IMG/VR virus record: IMGVR_UViG_3300031957_002643
Location: 186,001-250,000 of that record
Length of the DNA stretch: 64,000 nucleotides
Reading direction: 5' to 3' (one strand)
Origin: a virus
The notes below the pieces were generated by a model, which saw only the letters and a list, made by a program, of their open reading frames with translations, did not search any database and was not told where the DNA came from. The translations under genes were made by a program, and so were the position numbers. Below, in pieces: positions 47,593 to 56,068 of this stretch (within the stretch, counting starts at the first letter, position 1; every line of letters starts with the position of its first letter).

Positions 47593-48269
47593 TTCAATAT
47601 GTCCTCGTATAAGATATCATCATTTGTGTTGCTTTTGAATGCTTCTAGTGTCTTCTGGGAGTTTTTATCGTCTACTGCATCCTTTCCTTTTTTCACGTTA
47701 TGATTTTGTCGAATATGTCTTGCAAAATCTGACGTAAAGAATGGGAATGATCTCAATGCTCTGTTGAGATGTTTACAAACAATGCCTCGCTGTTTCGGGT
47801 TTCTGACATTTGGCGGTCTATCTTCTGGAACGATTGCAGCATCAATCTGTGTCAAAAGATACTGGTACCCCCAAAATAAAAACGAAGGACATGTACAATG
47901 AAGCATCAAGTCTCCTTGAAGCATCATTAATCTGGCTCTGTCGATTGGACTGAACTCGGTTTCATCAATGAAGGCATCCCAATCATTGATCTTGAATTGG
48001 TTCAAATATGTAATGTTGTTATCTTTGTGTTGGGAGGATTTGATGTTAAAAATCAATGAGTTCTCGTCAAATCCCTTCAACCGGACACCCTCAAGCGCAT
48101 TAGCACGAACACGCTGTTTAAGAAAATCATTGTCGATAAACATTTGAATTTCTTTGTATGTCGCTTCCTTGATGATCTCATTATCTGGTTTATCCAAATG
48201 ATGATGTTCACAAAGGGAGTGATAGTTCGTGACTAAAAAGGGTTTTCCGTCTACTAGTTTAACGTTCAT
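47568..48269 (-). CDS. SWIM-type zinc-binding-like phage protein, 233 aa
   Basis: Core segment LMLHCTCPSFLFWGYQYLLTQIDAAIVPEDRPPNVRNPKQRGIVCKHLNRALRSFPF contains CxC...CxH in the order of SWIM zinc fingers. The C-x-C-P-x-F-x-x-W-G-Y-x-Y...R-N-P-x-x-R-G-x-V-C-K-H-L pattern is one I associate with uncharacterised proteins of T4-like phages. The N-terminal 140 residues are unknown. Overlaps the holin-like gene upstream by 11 nt. Confidence 0.6.
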   Translation of the reverse strand: MNVKLVDGKPFLVTNYHSLCEHHHLDKPDNEIIKEATYKEIQMFIDNDFLKQRVRANALEGVRLKGFDENSLIFNIKSSQHKDNNITYLNQFKINDWDAFIDETEFSPIDRARLMMLQGDLMLHCTCPSFLFWGYQYLLTQIDAAIVPEDRPPNVRNPKQRGIVCKHLNRALRSFPFFTSDFARHIRQNHNVKKGKDAVDDKNSQKTLEAFKSNTNDDILYEDILKWNTVKKK

Positions 48270-48597
48270 CTACCGATGGTCCTGCTGGCGCTTCTGGCGT
48301 TCTTGGCAGGGCGGTAGGAGCATTCTCAGACTTATGGAAAATGTACCTACGCCATGCATAGTTCAACATTGTAGCTGCTGCGGATACGGACGCACCGATA
48401 ACGGCAACGATCTGGTCTGGGTGATAGACCATGACGTATGCTACAACGACGATATTTATCCATACTAGAAGCTTTGACAAACTTAGAACTGTTCTTCCCG
48501 GCTCTAAAAGATTAAGAAATCTCAATAGTTTGAAAACAAAATTATTCTTCCAGTAAAGACCTTCTTCTTCTGGTGTTGGTAATCCTGATGTAGACAT
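48259..48597 (-). CDS. Candidate holin: small membrane protein, 112 aa
   Basis: Two hydrophobic segments at about 45-60 (LLVWINIVVVAYVMVY) and 63-82 (IVAVIGASVSAAATMLNYAW), preceded by a short cytoplasmic-type N-terminus and followed by a Pro/Ala-rich tail. It sits directly downstream of the amidase gene with AAAGGA before its ATG. Position and topology suggest a role in lysis as a holin or antiholin, though sequence similarity to a named holin family is not evident. Confidence 0.55.
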   Translation of the reverse strand: MSTSGLPTPEEEGLYWKNNFVFKLLRFLNLLEPGRTVLSLSKLLVWINIVVVAYVMVYHPDQIVAVIGASVSAAATMLNYAWRRYIFHKSENAPTALPRTPEAPAGPSVDER

Positions 48598-48609
48598 GTG
48601 TGTGATCCT

Positions 48610-49455
48610 TTAACGTTGGAACAAACGGCTAAACCATCCTCGTTTGTTCGACGTAGTATTTACGGGATCAGACACAACGGCAGGTTCATCTTCAACTACC
48701 CGTGGGGGGAAGTTGATAGGTTCATCTGCCTCATCATTATCGCGGCCAGCGATCATTTCTCTCATACGATCAATACCACTTAGTGGACCCGGATCACGTT
48801 TTCTTGATGTGATTTCGTCGTGACCAACCAATTTAGAATCATAGTGATGGCAAATCGCTTGTGATAGATTGGTCATCACATTGATTTGTTCTTTGGAATA
48901 AGGAATCCATGCCGAAGCTGGTTCGTGTAGATACATATGATGCGTCCGTTCGACAATATCTGGTCTAGCCTTGGCTTGTGGCCAGCGAGCAGTGATGATT
49001 TGATCGTTTACTTTGAGTGGATTATAGTATACATCCCCATACCATGTCTTATAAACGCCATGTTCAATAATTTCCAATGGCCCCGGATTGATTACTTCAA
49101 CACCGCACGAATAGCTATTCAATCCGTTATATCCATCATACGATGACTGACCAGCATGCCAGCATTTTTCATTTAGGGGTGCCATTTGTACTAATCGGCC
49201 ATCAGTGTCCAACACCAGATGAACATCTGCTTTGGTATCTTGATTCTTCATATAATTGACAGTTCCATCAATACCATAACGACCAGCAGTGTAATGATAG
49301 ACGAAGAATTTCACATCGATCTGTGCTCTACCAGAACGCTTATCGTGTGAAATGAATGGTACTGGCTTACCATTACGGTGAACCATATGGTTCACAATTG
49401 TAAACACATCATCGTCTGCGATGTTTTTCATTTCGGGTAAATCTTTTATAGGCAT
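48610..49455 (-). CDS. Endolysin: N-acetylmuramoyl-L-alanine amidase (Amidase_2), 281 aa
   Basis: Zinc ligands are recognisable in FFVYHYTAGRYG (His), KCWHAGQSSY and the HDEITSRKRDPGPL motif, where the family has H-x-x-x-x-x-x-K-x-D-P-G. HLVLDTDGRLVQMAP is the substrate-binding strand region. It cleaves the amide bond between MurNAc and peptide in peptidoglycan. The C-terminal 60 residues are a Pro/Glu linker ending NKRGWFSRLFQR. No signal peptide is present, so it depends on a holin. AAAGGA precedes the ATG. Confidence 0.88.
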   Translation of the reverse strand: MPIKDLPEMKNIADDDVFTIVNHMVHRNGKPVPFISHDKRSGRAQIDVKFFVYHYTAGRYGIDGTVNYMKNQDTKADVHLVLDTDGRLVQMAPLNEKCWHAGQSSYDGYNGLNSYSCGVEVINPGPLEIIEHGVYKTWYGDVYYNPLKVNDQIITARWPQAKARPDIVERTHHMYLHEPASAWIPYSKEQINVMTNLSQAICHHYDSKLVGHDEITSRKRDPGPLSGIDRMREMIAGRDNDEADEPINFPPRVVEDEPAVVSDPVNTTSNKRGWFSRLFQR

Positions 49456-49487
49456 AGTAATATTCCTTTATGGAATATTACTTATAA

Positions 49488-49796
49488 TCAGCCAGCAAAA
49501 TATTTAACTAACAGTCCAACAACAAGGGCGGAAATTGCACCGGCGAGGCCACCGAATAGTGAATTCCACACTTTACCGCGAGTTTCTTGAATCACCAATC
49601 TCTTTTCTAGAGATGAGATTTTTCCTTCTGCGTTTTTGATCGAGACAGTGTAATCGGGTAGCGATTTCAGACGTTCATCAATACGAGCAACAGAGATAGC
49701 CATCATATTGACTTGCTCTTCCATCTTACTAATTTTGCTGTCCATCTTTTCCATGATAGAGGCCTGTTGTCTAAAAAGTTCTAGTTCGGTGGTCAT
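49488..49796 (-). CDS. XhlA-like coiled-coil protein with C-terminal anchor, 102 aa
   Basis: N-terminal coiled coil (LFRQQASIMEKMDSKISKMEEQVNMMAISVARIDERL), a second amphipathic stretch (NAEGKISSLEKRLVIQETRG) and one C-terminal transmembrane helix (SLFGGLAGAISALVVGLLVKYF). This layout is that of XhlA/hemolysin-type holin accessory proteins. Adjacent to the amidase. Probably part of the lysis cassette. Confidence 0.65.
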   Translation of the reverse strand: MTTELELFRQQASIMEKMDSKISKMEEQVNMMAISVARIDERLKSLPDYTVSIKNAEGKISSLEKRLVIQETRGKVWNSLFGGLAGAISALVVGLLVKYFAG

Positions 49797-49798
49797 AT

Positions 49799-50242
49799 TT
49801 ATTCAGGCCCCTTGTCATCCTCGTCCCAATCTGGGGGTAATACAGCACCAATACCGGCAACATAGCTTTGGTCTTTAGACGTAAAATACCATTTCCATCC
49901 TTCGAAATATCCACATGCTTTTGTTCTCGGTGAATGGAATTTTTCTTTAACGAAAACCTGACCTATAGTCATAGCTTCGAGGTCATTTTTTCTAAATTGT
50001 TCGGCAATATGCTCTGGCCAAAATACCGAATCTGGCTGATTGATATAATCGCCTTCCCATGGACCAACAATATGTCGCATATACGCATTAGACAGCTCGA
50101 CCATAATAAAACGATCTGTGTTTTTATCGTAACGCTTGATCCAAGCCAAACCGGGGAATGTTTGAATAAATGTTCGAAGAGCCGAAATATGGTAATCGGT
50201 CTCTTCGATCATCTTTTTGAATTCTTCTAAATCTTGTTTCAT
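49799..50242 (-). CDS. PAS-domain protein in lysis cassette, 147 aa
   Basis: After a helix (EEFKKMIEETDYHISALRTFIQ), residues about 28-135 read FPGLAWIKRYDKNTDRFIMVELSNAYMRHIVGPWEGDYINQPDSVFWPEHIAEQFRKNDLEAM. This is followed by WKWYFTSKDQSYVAGIGAVL, matching the PAS pattern 'LPGLAWIKD-x-N-x-AY-G-D-WP-x-A-x-x-F-R-x-x-D' and its terminal G-x-G strand. No kinase or output domain is attached. A late promoter lies upstream. It could sense a ligand or redox state, or simply serve as a binding module. Confidence 0.65.
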   Translation of the reverse strand: MKQDLEEFKKMIEETDYHISALRTFIQTFPGLAWIKRYDKNTDRFIMVELSNAYMRHIVGPWEGDYINQPDSVFWPEHIAEQFRKNDLEAMTIGQVFVKEKFHSPRTKACGYFEGWKWYFTSKDQSYVAGIGAVLPPDWDEDDKGPE

Positions 50243-50273
50243 TTCTTCTCTGTTGGCTTATACCTGTCAATAG

Positions 50274-50281
50274 TATTTACC
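50274..50281 (-). promoter_or_regulatory. T4-type late promoter for lysis cassette (GGTAAATACTATT)
   Basis: Minus strand GGTAAATA followed by CTATT, matching the late consensus TATAAATACTATT at 11 of 13 positions. Predicted +1 is 50268, giving a 26-nt leader with AGAGAAG before the ATG at 50242. Confidence 0.6.
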
Positions 50282-50319
50282 ACAGGACTATATAACCAAT
50301 GAGAATAAATGGTTGTCGG

Positions 50320-50339
50320 GTATTAGAAATTACTAATAC
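50320..50339. repeat. Small hairpin at glutaredoxin stop codon
   Basis: GTATTAG (50320-50326) and CTAATAC (50333-50339) pair around a 6-nt loop, with the minus-strand stop codon in one arm. A possible weak terminator of the nrd operon; no long T run follows. Confidence 0.35.
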
Positions 50340-50569
50340 GAAGTATTAAGATATTCTATAAGTTCCGTATACCCACCAACATACTTGTCATTATCAAAGA
50401 TTTGGGGGACCGTTCTTGGCATAGGTGCGCCCGAATTAATAACCTTCTCGACCAGTAGGTCTTTATTTCCAACAGCATCAACCACTTCGAATTGAATGCC
50501 GCGCTCGCTGAGTACGGATTTTGCTTTTACACAGAACCCGCAATTGTCTTTTGAATAAACTGTAAACAT
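50333..50569 (-). CDS. Glutaredoxin, 78 aa
   Basis: Thioredoxin-fold with active site CGFC (MFTVYSKDNCGFCVKAKSVL), the TVPQIF cis-proline segment and YVGGYTEL glutathione-binding stretch. Length is typical for a class I glutaredoxin/NrdH-type protein. It reduces ribonucleotide reductase, encoded directly upstream in the same operon. AGAGG precedes the ATG. Confidence 0.92.
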   Translation of the reverse strand: MFTVYSKDNCGFCVKAKSVLSERGIQFEVVDAVGNKDLLVEKVINSGAPMPRTVPQIFDNDKYVGGYTELIEYLNTSY

Positions 50570-50578
50570 TTTAACCTC

Positions 50579-51736
50579 TTATAATTCAAAATCACTAAAA
50601 CTATCTTCATCGATGTCTTTATTAACCTTACCGATGACATAGGACTCAATCTCTGATTCCTGTGGTGCAACCTGACGACTTTTAGAAGCGATCCAAGATT
50701 CCGTCCATGGAAGAGGATTGTTTGTCGGGCTTTCGTGTCTTGGTTTCAATCCAACAGCACGGATACGTTGGGTTCCAATCCAATCCACATAATCACAAAG
50801 AAGTTTCTCATTGAGACCAAGAATAGAACCATCCTTGAACAAATAGGATGCCCACTCTTTTTCTTGGCGCATCGCCACTTCATACATTTTAAGGCATTCT
50901 TTTTCAGTCTCCTTTTTAATTTTGGAGAATGTTGGATCATCTTGAATGAGTGCAGTTCTCAGAAGTTTCTGAGAAATAGACAGATGCAAATTTTCATCAC
51001 GTGCAATCAGCTTGATTAGCTTGGCGTTGCCTTCCATCTTCTTATTCTCGGCAAATGCCCAAGAGCATGCAAAGCTGACATAAAAGCGAATACCTTCAAG
51101 GATATTAATAGCCGTCACACATAACCAGAACTTCTTCTTTAGTTCGTATTCGCTGATGGTAAAGTTTTCATTGGTGTATTCGTTTGCTCTTTTGGAAGAT
51201 CGAACCTCATGATTTCCTTCACCGAACAATTCCCACAGTTTTGCATACTTGATGAAATCATCATAATATTTTGTGATATCATCAGAACATTCCACAATCT
51301 GTTTGACATCCATCATTCCGTCGAACACAGCAGATGGATTGGGATACACATTCCGAATGATATGTGTATATGAATCACTGTGGATAGTTTCAAAGAACCC
51401 CCATGTTTCGATGAGGGGTTCCAATTCAGGGACAGAAGCATAGGGGAGTAGTGCCTGATTGACACCACGCCCCTGAATGCTATCCAACAGAATTTGTCTC
51501 TTCAGATTTGAAGTGAAGATGTGCTGTTCGTGTGGCTGAAGATTTGAGAAATCTTTTCTGTCCGTATTCAAATCAACTTCATCTGCCGTCCAAAAGAACC
51601 CTCTCATCTTTCTGTAAAGATGATCGAATTCCTTGTATTTCAGGGTTTCATATCGAGCGATGTCAACTCCACCGTTCGGATCAAAAAACAAATTGGCATC
51701 TAAGTGACTGATTTCACGTTTCTTAAAAATAGACAT
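50579..51736 (-). CDS. nrdB: Ribonucleotide reductase class I beta subunit (NrdB), 385 aa
   Basis: Diiron-site motifs are visible: FFETIHSDSYTHI (Glu and His), EGIRFYVSFACSW (Glu) and ARDENLHLSISQ (Glu, His); the first Asp is in the WTADEVDLNTD segment, and the radical Tyr fits the FYVSF/Y-T-H-I vicinity. The ATG at 51736 overlaps the nrdA stop (TAATG), so an upstream in-frame ATG is ignored. It generates the tyrosyl radical used by NrdA. Confidence 0.93.
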   Translation of the reverse strand: MSIFKKREISHLDANLFFDPNGGVDIARYETLKYKEFDHLYRKMRGFFWTADEVDLNTDRKDFSNLQPHEQHIFTSNLKRQILLDSIQGRGVNQALLPYASVPELEPLIETWGFFETIHSDSYTHIIRNVYPNPSAVFDGMMDVKQIVECSDDITKYYDDFIKYAKLWELFGEGNHEVRSSKRANEYTNENFTISEYELKKKFWLCVTAINILEGIRFYVSFACSWAFAENKKMEGNAKLIKLIARDENLHLSISQKLLRTALIQDDPTFSKIKKETEKECLKMYEVAMRQEKEWASYLFKDGSILGLNEKLLCDYVDWIGTQRIRAVGLKPRHESPTNNPLPWTESWIASKSRQVAPQESEIESYVIGKVNKDIDEDSFSDFEL

Positions 51737-54108
51737 TATAGGACGCAACTCTCACAGACTTCATCTTCTTGTTGTGGTTCGTCTGCAACCGTATCGGTAG
51801 CAGTTTCGATGGTTTCATCTTTCTGACCATCGTAGGTGTTATGATAGTACAACTGCTTGCCGCCGTATTTGTAGAATTCCAGCAAATCATTGATAAGCAT
51901 CTTCATAGACAATGCGCCTTCTTCGAAGTGTTCCGGGTTGTAGGAAACATTCGTTGAAATGCCCTGATCGATATATTTTTGGAGAACAGCCATCACTTGA
52001 AGATATCCCTTTGGTGACTTTTGATCCCAAAGCATGTCGTACTTGTTCTTGAGTTTGTGGATTTCAGGAACAACTTGTTTCAATACACCGTGCTTGGATA
52101 CTTTTTCAGAAACAAGACCACGAGGCGGCTCAACGCCATTTGTAGCATTGGCGATTTGTGCAGATGTTTCCGAAGGCATCAACGCCATCAATGTAGAATT
52201 ACGAATCCCATATGTCTTTAGATCACGTCTTAGTTCCTCCCATGGGAATCGCTCTTGGTGCTCGACTAAGGAATCAACATTCTTGTTGCGGGTATCAATA
52301 GGAAGCACACCATCTGCATATTTGGTCATATGCAGGCCTTCACATGCTCCCTTTTCTTTTGCCAGATCAATAGAGGCACGAATCAGATAGTAAGACCACG
52401 CTTCTGTATATTCATCCACCAAGTCGAGTGCATCAGAATCGTATTTCTTGTCGTTCTTGGCGAGGAAATACGCAAAGTTGATAATGCCTACGCCAAGAGG
52501 TCTAAACAGCCGTGTGTGGACCTCTGCGGCCTTTACAGGGTATGATTGGTAGTCGAGCATATTGTCCAATGCTCTGACTGCCAGTGCAGCCGGTCTTTCG
52601 AAATCTTCGGGCTTCTTGATCTTACCCCAATTGATTGCCGAAAGAGTACACAGTGCAATCCATCCTTCGGGATCGTCAATATGCTGTAACGGCTTCGTAG
52701 GTAGATCAATCTCCACACAAAGATTGGTTTGTTTGATTGGCGCTAGTTCTGGTTTGAACGAACCGTGATTGTTGGCATGATCGATATTCTGGATGTAGAT
52801 ACGTCCAGTTTCTTTTCTCTCGGTTGCAATGGAAGAGAAAACATCAATAGCAGACATTGACTGTTTTCTGATAGTTGGATCGTTTTCATATTTCTCATAC
52901 AACGTCTCAAAGAGATCATTATCACCGGAGTAAAAAGCTTCTGCAAGATCAGGCACATCTTCTGGCGAGAAAAAATGAATTTCTCCCTTTGAAATCAATC
53001 GCTTATAAGCAAGTCTGTTCAATTGAACGCAATAGTCCAATTGGCGAATACGGTTCATTTCGGTACCTTTATTGTTCTTGAGAACGATCAAAGACTCGAA
53101 TTCATAATGCCAGAACGGGTATGAAATTGTTGCAGCACCGCCACGAATGCCACCTTGGGAACAGCTCTTTACTGCGCTTTGAAACGAGCGGATGAAAGGT
53201 AGTAACCCTGTGGACTCAGCGTCACCGCCTCGAATTTCGGCACCAAGTGCACGGATACTTCCGACTTCAATACCAAGACCAGCGCTATTTGAGATGTAGC
53301 GATAGATTGATGACGTTGTTGCCTCAATCGATTTCATTGTGTCATCACATGAGACGAGCACGCATGATGAAAACTGGCGTGTTGGTTTTCTAGCCTTGGC
53401 CATAATCGGCGTTGGTAGAGATACCTTTTGTGTGGAAATGATGTCGTAATATTCTTTGATCAAATCCATACGAATGGATTTGTCTTCATTGATAAACATC
53501 GTAGCAGCAATGAGGAGATATGCCATTTGTGGAGTTTCAAAGAACTCATTAGTGACACGATTGCGAACAAGGTACTTGCCACGGAATTGTTCCATGGCAA
53601 CAAAGCTCAAATCAAAATCGCGCTTGTGTTTGATGATGCTTTCAAATGCTTCGAAGTCATCATCGTCATAGGATGTCAAAATATCAGAATCATATACGCC
53701 ATGCTGAACATTGCGAACTACAAGGTCTTTGACTGAAAACGGAACAGGACCGCCATATACTTCTTTGCGAAGATGGTAATTGATCAGACGCGCAGCAACA
53801 TATTGATAGTTTGGTGTATCTTCCGAAATCAAATCAGAAGCAGCACGAATGATGGTTTCGTGGATTTGTGATGTGGTGATGCCGTCAGAAAATTGTAACT
53901 GTGCACGCAGTTCGATTTCAGAAACAGAAACGCCTGTTAAATCTTCACAGGCCCAAAACAATACTTTGTGGATTTTGTCTAGATCGAGCGGTTCTTTGTT
54001 TCCGTTTCTCTTAATAACTTGAATATCAGATGCCGGTGGCATTCTATGTCTCTCCGTCGATATGGGTAATAGGGTTTCATTACAAGAATAGGACATTCTC
54101 GCTTCCAT
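51736..54108 (-). CDS. nrdA: Ribonucleotide reductase class I alpha subunit (NrdA), 790 aa
   Basis: N-terminal ATP-cone (DIQVIKRNGNKEPLDLDKIHKVLFWACEDLTG), then the barrel with SSCVLVSCDDT (first active-site Cys), LCVEIDLPTKP.. and the CTLSAINWGKI segment. The ATSAQIANATNGVEP-type loop and the redox tail CESCVL at the extreme C-terminus are also present. All hallmarks of a functional class Ia enzyme are seen. The start could be 54126 or 54108; the latter is chosen because AGAGAG lies at good spacing. Confidence 0.93.
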   Translation of the reverse strand: MEARMSYSCNETLLPISTERHRMPPASDIQVIKRNGNKEPLDLDKIHKVLFWACEDLTGVSVSEIELRAQLQFSDGITTSQIHETIIRAASDLISEDTPNYQYVAARLINYHLRKEVYGGPVPFSVKDLVVRNVQHGVYDSDILTSYDDDDFEAFESIIKHKRDFDLSFVAMEQFRGKYLVRNRVTNEFFETPQMAYLLIAATMFINEDKSIRMDLIKEYYDIISTQKVSLPTPIMAKARKPTRQFSSCVLVSCDDTMKSIEATTSSIYRYISNSAGLGIEVGSIRALGAEIRGGDAESTGLLPFIRSFQSAVKSCSQGGIRGGAATISYPFWHYEFESLIVLKNNKGTEMNRIRQLDYCVQLNRLAYKRLISKGEIHFFSPEDVPDLAEAFYSGDNDLFETLYEKYENDPTIRKQSMSAIDVFSSIATERKETGRIYIQNIDHANNHGSFKPELAPIKQTNLCVEIDLPTKPLQHIDDPEGWIALCTLSAINWGKIKKPEDFERPAALAVRALDNMLDYQSYPVKAAEVHTRLFRPLGVGIINFAYFLAKNDKKYDSDALDLVDEYTEAWSYYLIRASIDLAKEKGACEGLHMTKYADGVLPIDTRNKNVDSLVEHQERFPWEELRRDLKTYGIRNSTLMALMPSETSAQIANATNGVEPPRGLVSEKVSKHGVLKQVVPEIHKLKNKYDMLWDQKSPKGYLQVMAVLQKYIDQGISTNVSYNPEHFEEGALSMKMLINDLLEFYKYGGKQLYYHNTYDGQKDETIETATDTVADEPQQEDEVCESCVL

Positions 54109-54167
54109 TTTTTGCTCTCTTTCCATAAGTTACTTTTATAAGGTGAAAATACTTAGACCTGATCGAT

Positions 54168-54635
54168 ATGCGTAATATGAATGAAACTGCACAAGATATG
54201 GTGCGTATCAGCGCGGAAGAACACAAGATATTATTTGGATATCTTGATGGTCTTCCGAAAACTATTATGAATCAATTGTGTAGGAACAAACCACTCGAAC
54301 ATTCATCGACTGGTATCACTATTGTGAAAAATTTTTCTGTTTTGAATGTTCGACCTCCACTATTAGAACGCGAAATGACACGCTCTGATTTCTTTGAAAC
54401 AGGCGCAGTTGATTACGGTTTTCACTATAAAGCAGAGGCGATTTATATGTTTGTTCGTGACAACGAATATGGTGGGGTGGTACAAACGCCAAAGCAATCG
54501 ATCCCGCTGTATGACGTGCTGGAATCGATTGCTTTGATGACCAATGGGCGCTGGTCGGTATTTGATGATCGGATTTGGTTTGAAGATAACGAAGACGCTG
54601 ACCGTCTAAGTATCTATCTCACTTATTCATATTGA
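54168..54635 (+). CDS. Hypothetical protein, 155 aa
   Basis: Function not recognised; divergent from nrdA. Start could also be 54177. Soluble mixed fold (GYLDGLPKTIMNQLCRNKPLEHSSTGITIVKNFSVLNVRPP...), with C-terminal beta strands. Its end overlaps the convergent metallopeptidase/VWA gene by 13 bp. Confidence 0.6.
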   Translation: MRNMNETAQDMVRISAEEHKILFGYLDGLPKTIMNQLCRNKPLEHSSTGITIVKNFSVLNVRPPLLEREMTRSDFFETGAVDYGFHYKAEAIYMFVRDNEYGGVVQTPKQSIPLYDVLESIALMTNGRWSVFDDRIWFEDNEDADRLSIYLTYSY

Positions 54636-56068
54636 TCGTAGAAGATAGGTGTACCCCATGATGGCGTTGGAGGTGTACCCCAATTCTCAACGATAACCCA
54701 AATCATTTTCTTGATCCACGATTGGTGATCTTCACACCAACCTTCTCCGTAACCATCAGTGAAGAAAATGATCGCATCGTATGGATCACCATTTTCTTCT
54801 TGTTGTGCCTTCATCCATTCGAATGCAGGATGGAACAAAGTACCGCCACCACCTTGGAACGGATACTGAGTAATTTCATCTCCGTTTTCAATGTCATAAT
54901 GCTCATGGCCATATACCCGAGTATCACATGAGATGACATCGATTTCGTAGCTATCGAACTGGTTGACGATACCATAGAGTTCACCAAGAACTTTTTTGAG
55001 ATCATCAGGTCCAATAGAACCAGAGGTATCTGCAATAACTCCAATTTTACATGTTGTCTCGTGTTCAACTCCTTCGAGGGTTACACCTTGGCTGAACATC
55101 CGAGAGTCAACGCGAATGGGCGAGTAGTCACTGATACGAAGAGAGTCGAGTTCTGAAACGATCAAATCGGACCATGGTACTTTGGGCTTACGCCACTCCC
55201 CGATCAAACGCTGAACACCAGCAGGAATAGTTCCACGTGCGTTTGTAGGATCAGACTGTCTAGCCTGATTAGCCGCTTGAAGTGTTGAGTTACGGGCCGA
55301 ACGAGCAACTTCCTTTTGTTCATCTTCATCGAGTTCATCAATGATATGAACATCAAGGGTTTTGGCATCCTTGTGAAGATTACCGCCCGCGCCCTCACCA
55401 CTATTACCTTGTCCGCCACCACCCATTTGCTGGCACTCTTTTTGTTTTTTGTCGTCCTCTTCTTTGAGGATTTCATAAACCTGCTCAGCAGTCATGTTTG
55501 CGAAGCGCTCATCGTACAGGCCAACATAAGGAGCTTTTGAAACACCAAAGGCCGCTTCAAGCATTTCAATATCATCCTTGTATTCGGATGATATTTGCTT
55601 CTTCACTTGTGCGATAGCTTCATTGACTTTGGAAGTTTCCGGCATCTTGAGACCAGCATCCATCAATGTTTGATTGATGATGTAGTCAGTGGCAACATTC
55701 CACAATTGTGGATCACGCGAACCTCGACGCCCCAATGAGTCGAACACAACGTGCATGATTTCGTGACAATACACGAATACTTGTGCATCATTGTCCTTTG
55801 CCAAACCAGTTGGATTCAGCAGATGCATAAACAATGCATTGAAGAAGAAGTGTTTGCCATCAGCAGCAGCGGTATCAATCAGCGGATGGTCCGGTGCCAT
55901 AACAATTGACGGATAGGAAACCACGAAGTGACCAAAGAACGGCATCTTCGTTGAAATGGCAATCTTAACTCTCGTCAATTCGGCATAGGGATCAAACCCA
56001 AGCTTTTTGGGATCAAGCTTGGGTTGGTCCGGCGAAAGAAAGTGACGAATGATAAGTTTCGGGTCCAT
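54623..56068 (-). CDS. Putative metallopeptidase-VWA protein, partner of MoxR ATPase, 481 aa
   Basis: Residues about 110-125 (FVYCHEIMHVVFDSLG) form an HExxH zinc-peptidase-like motif within an N-terminal domain as in the DUF2201 putative metallopeptidase family. A Gly/Gln-rich linker (MGGGGQGNSGEGAGGN) follows. The C-terminus is a VWA-like domain with the MIDAS sequence IADTSGSIG and IIFFTDGYGEG. Bacterial members pair with MoxR AAA+ ATPases, encoded here immediately upstream. ATG at 56068 overlaps the MoxR stop (TAATG). Suggested role: ATP-driven maturation or remodelling of a client protein. Confidence 0.8.
   Translation of the reverse strand: MDPKLIIRHFLSPDQPKLDPKKLGFDPYAELTRVKIAISTKMPFFGHFVVSYPSIVMAPDHPLIDTAAADGKHFFFNALFMHLLNPTGLAKDNDAQVFVYCHEIMHVVFDSLGRRGSRDPQLWNVATDYIINQTLMDAGLKMPETSKVNEAIAQVKKQISSEYKDDIEMLEAAFGVSKAPYVGLYDERFANMTAEQVYEILKEEDDKKQKECQQMGGGGQGNSGEGAGGNLHKDAKTLDVHIIDELDEDEQKEVARSARNSTLQAANQARQSDPTNARGTIPAGVQRLIGEWRKPKVPWSDLIVSELDSLRISDYSPIRVDSRMFSQGVTLEGVEHETTCKIGVIADTSGSIGPDDLKKVLGELYGIVNQFDSYEIDVISCDTRVYGHEHYDIENGDEITQYPFQGGGGTLFHPAFEWMKAQQEENGDPYDAIIFFTDGYGEGWCEDHQSWIKKMIWVIVENWGTPPTPSWGTPIFYDQYE
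55569..55596. repeat. 10-bp inverted repeat in VWA gene
   Basis: AATATCATCC (55569-55578) and GGATGATATT (55587-55596), 8-nt loop, inside coding sequence. Confidence 0.6.
55995..56025. repeat. Perfect 11-bp inverted repeat near VWA gene start
   Basis: AACCCAAGCTT (55995-56005) and AAGCTTGGGTT (56015-56025) with a 9-nt loop, located about 45 nt downstream of the start codon on the minus strand. In mRNA it would form a stable hairpin early in the coding region. Confidence 0.7.

Noticed and set aside
48647-48670. Late-promoter-like CGTAAATACTACG on the minus strand within the amidase gene
   Set aside because: It lies in coding sequence near the C-terminus of the amidase, matches less well, and the downstream gene already has a normal Shine-Dalgarno in the operon; too weak to call.
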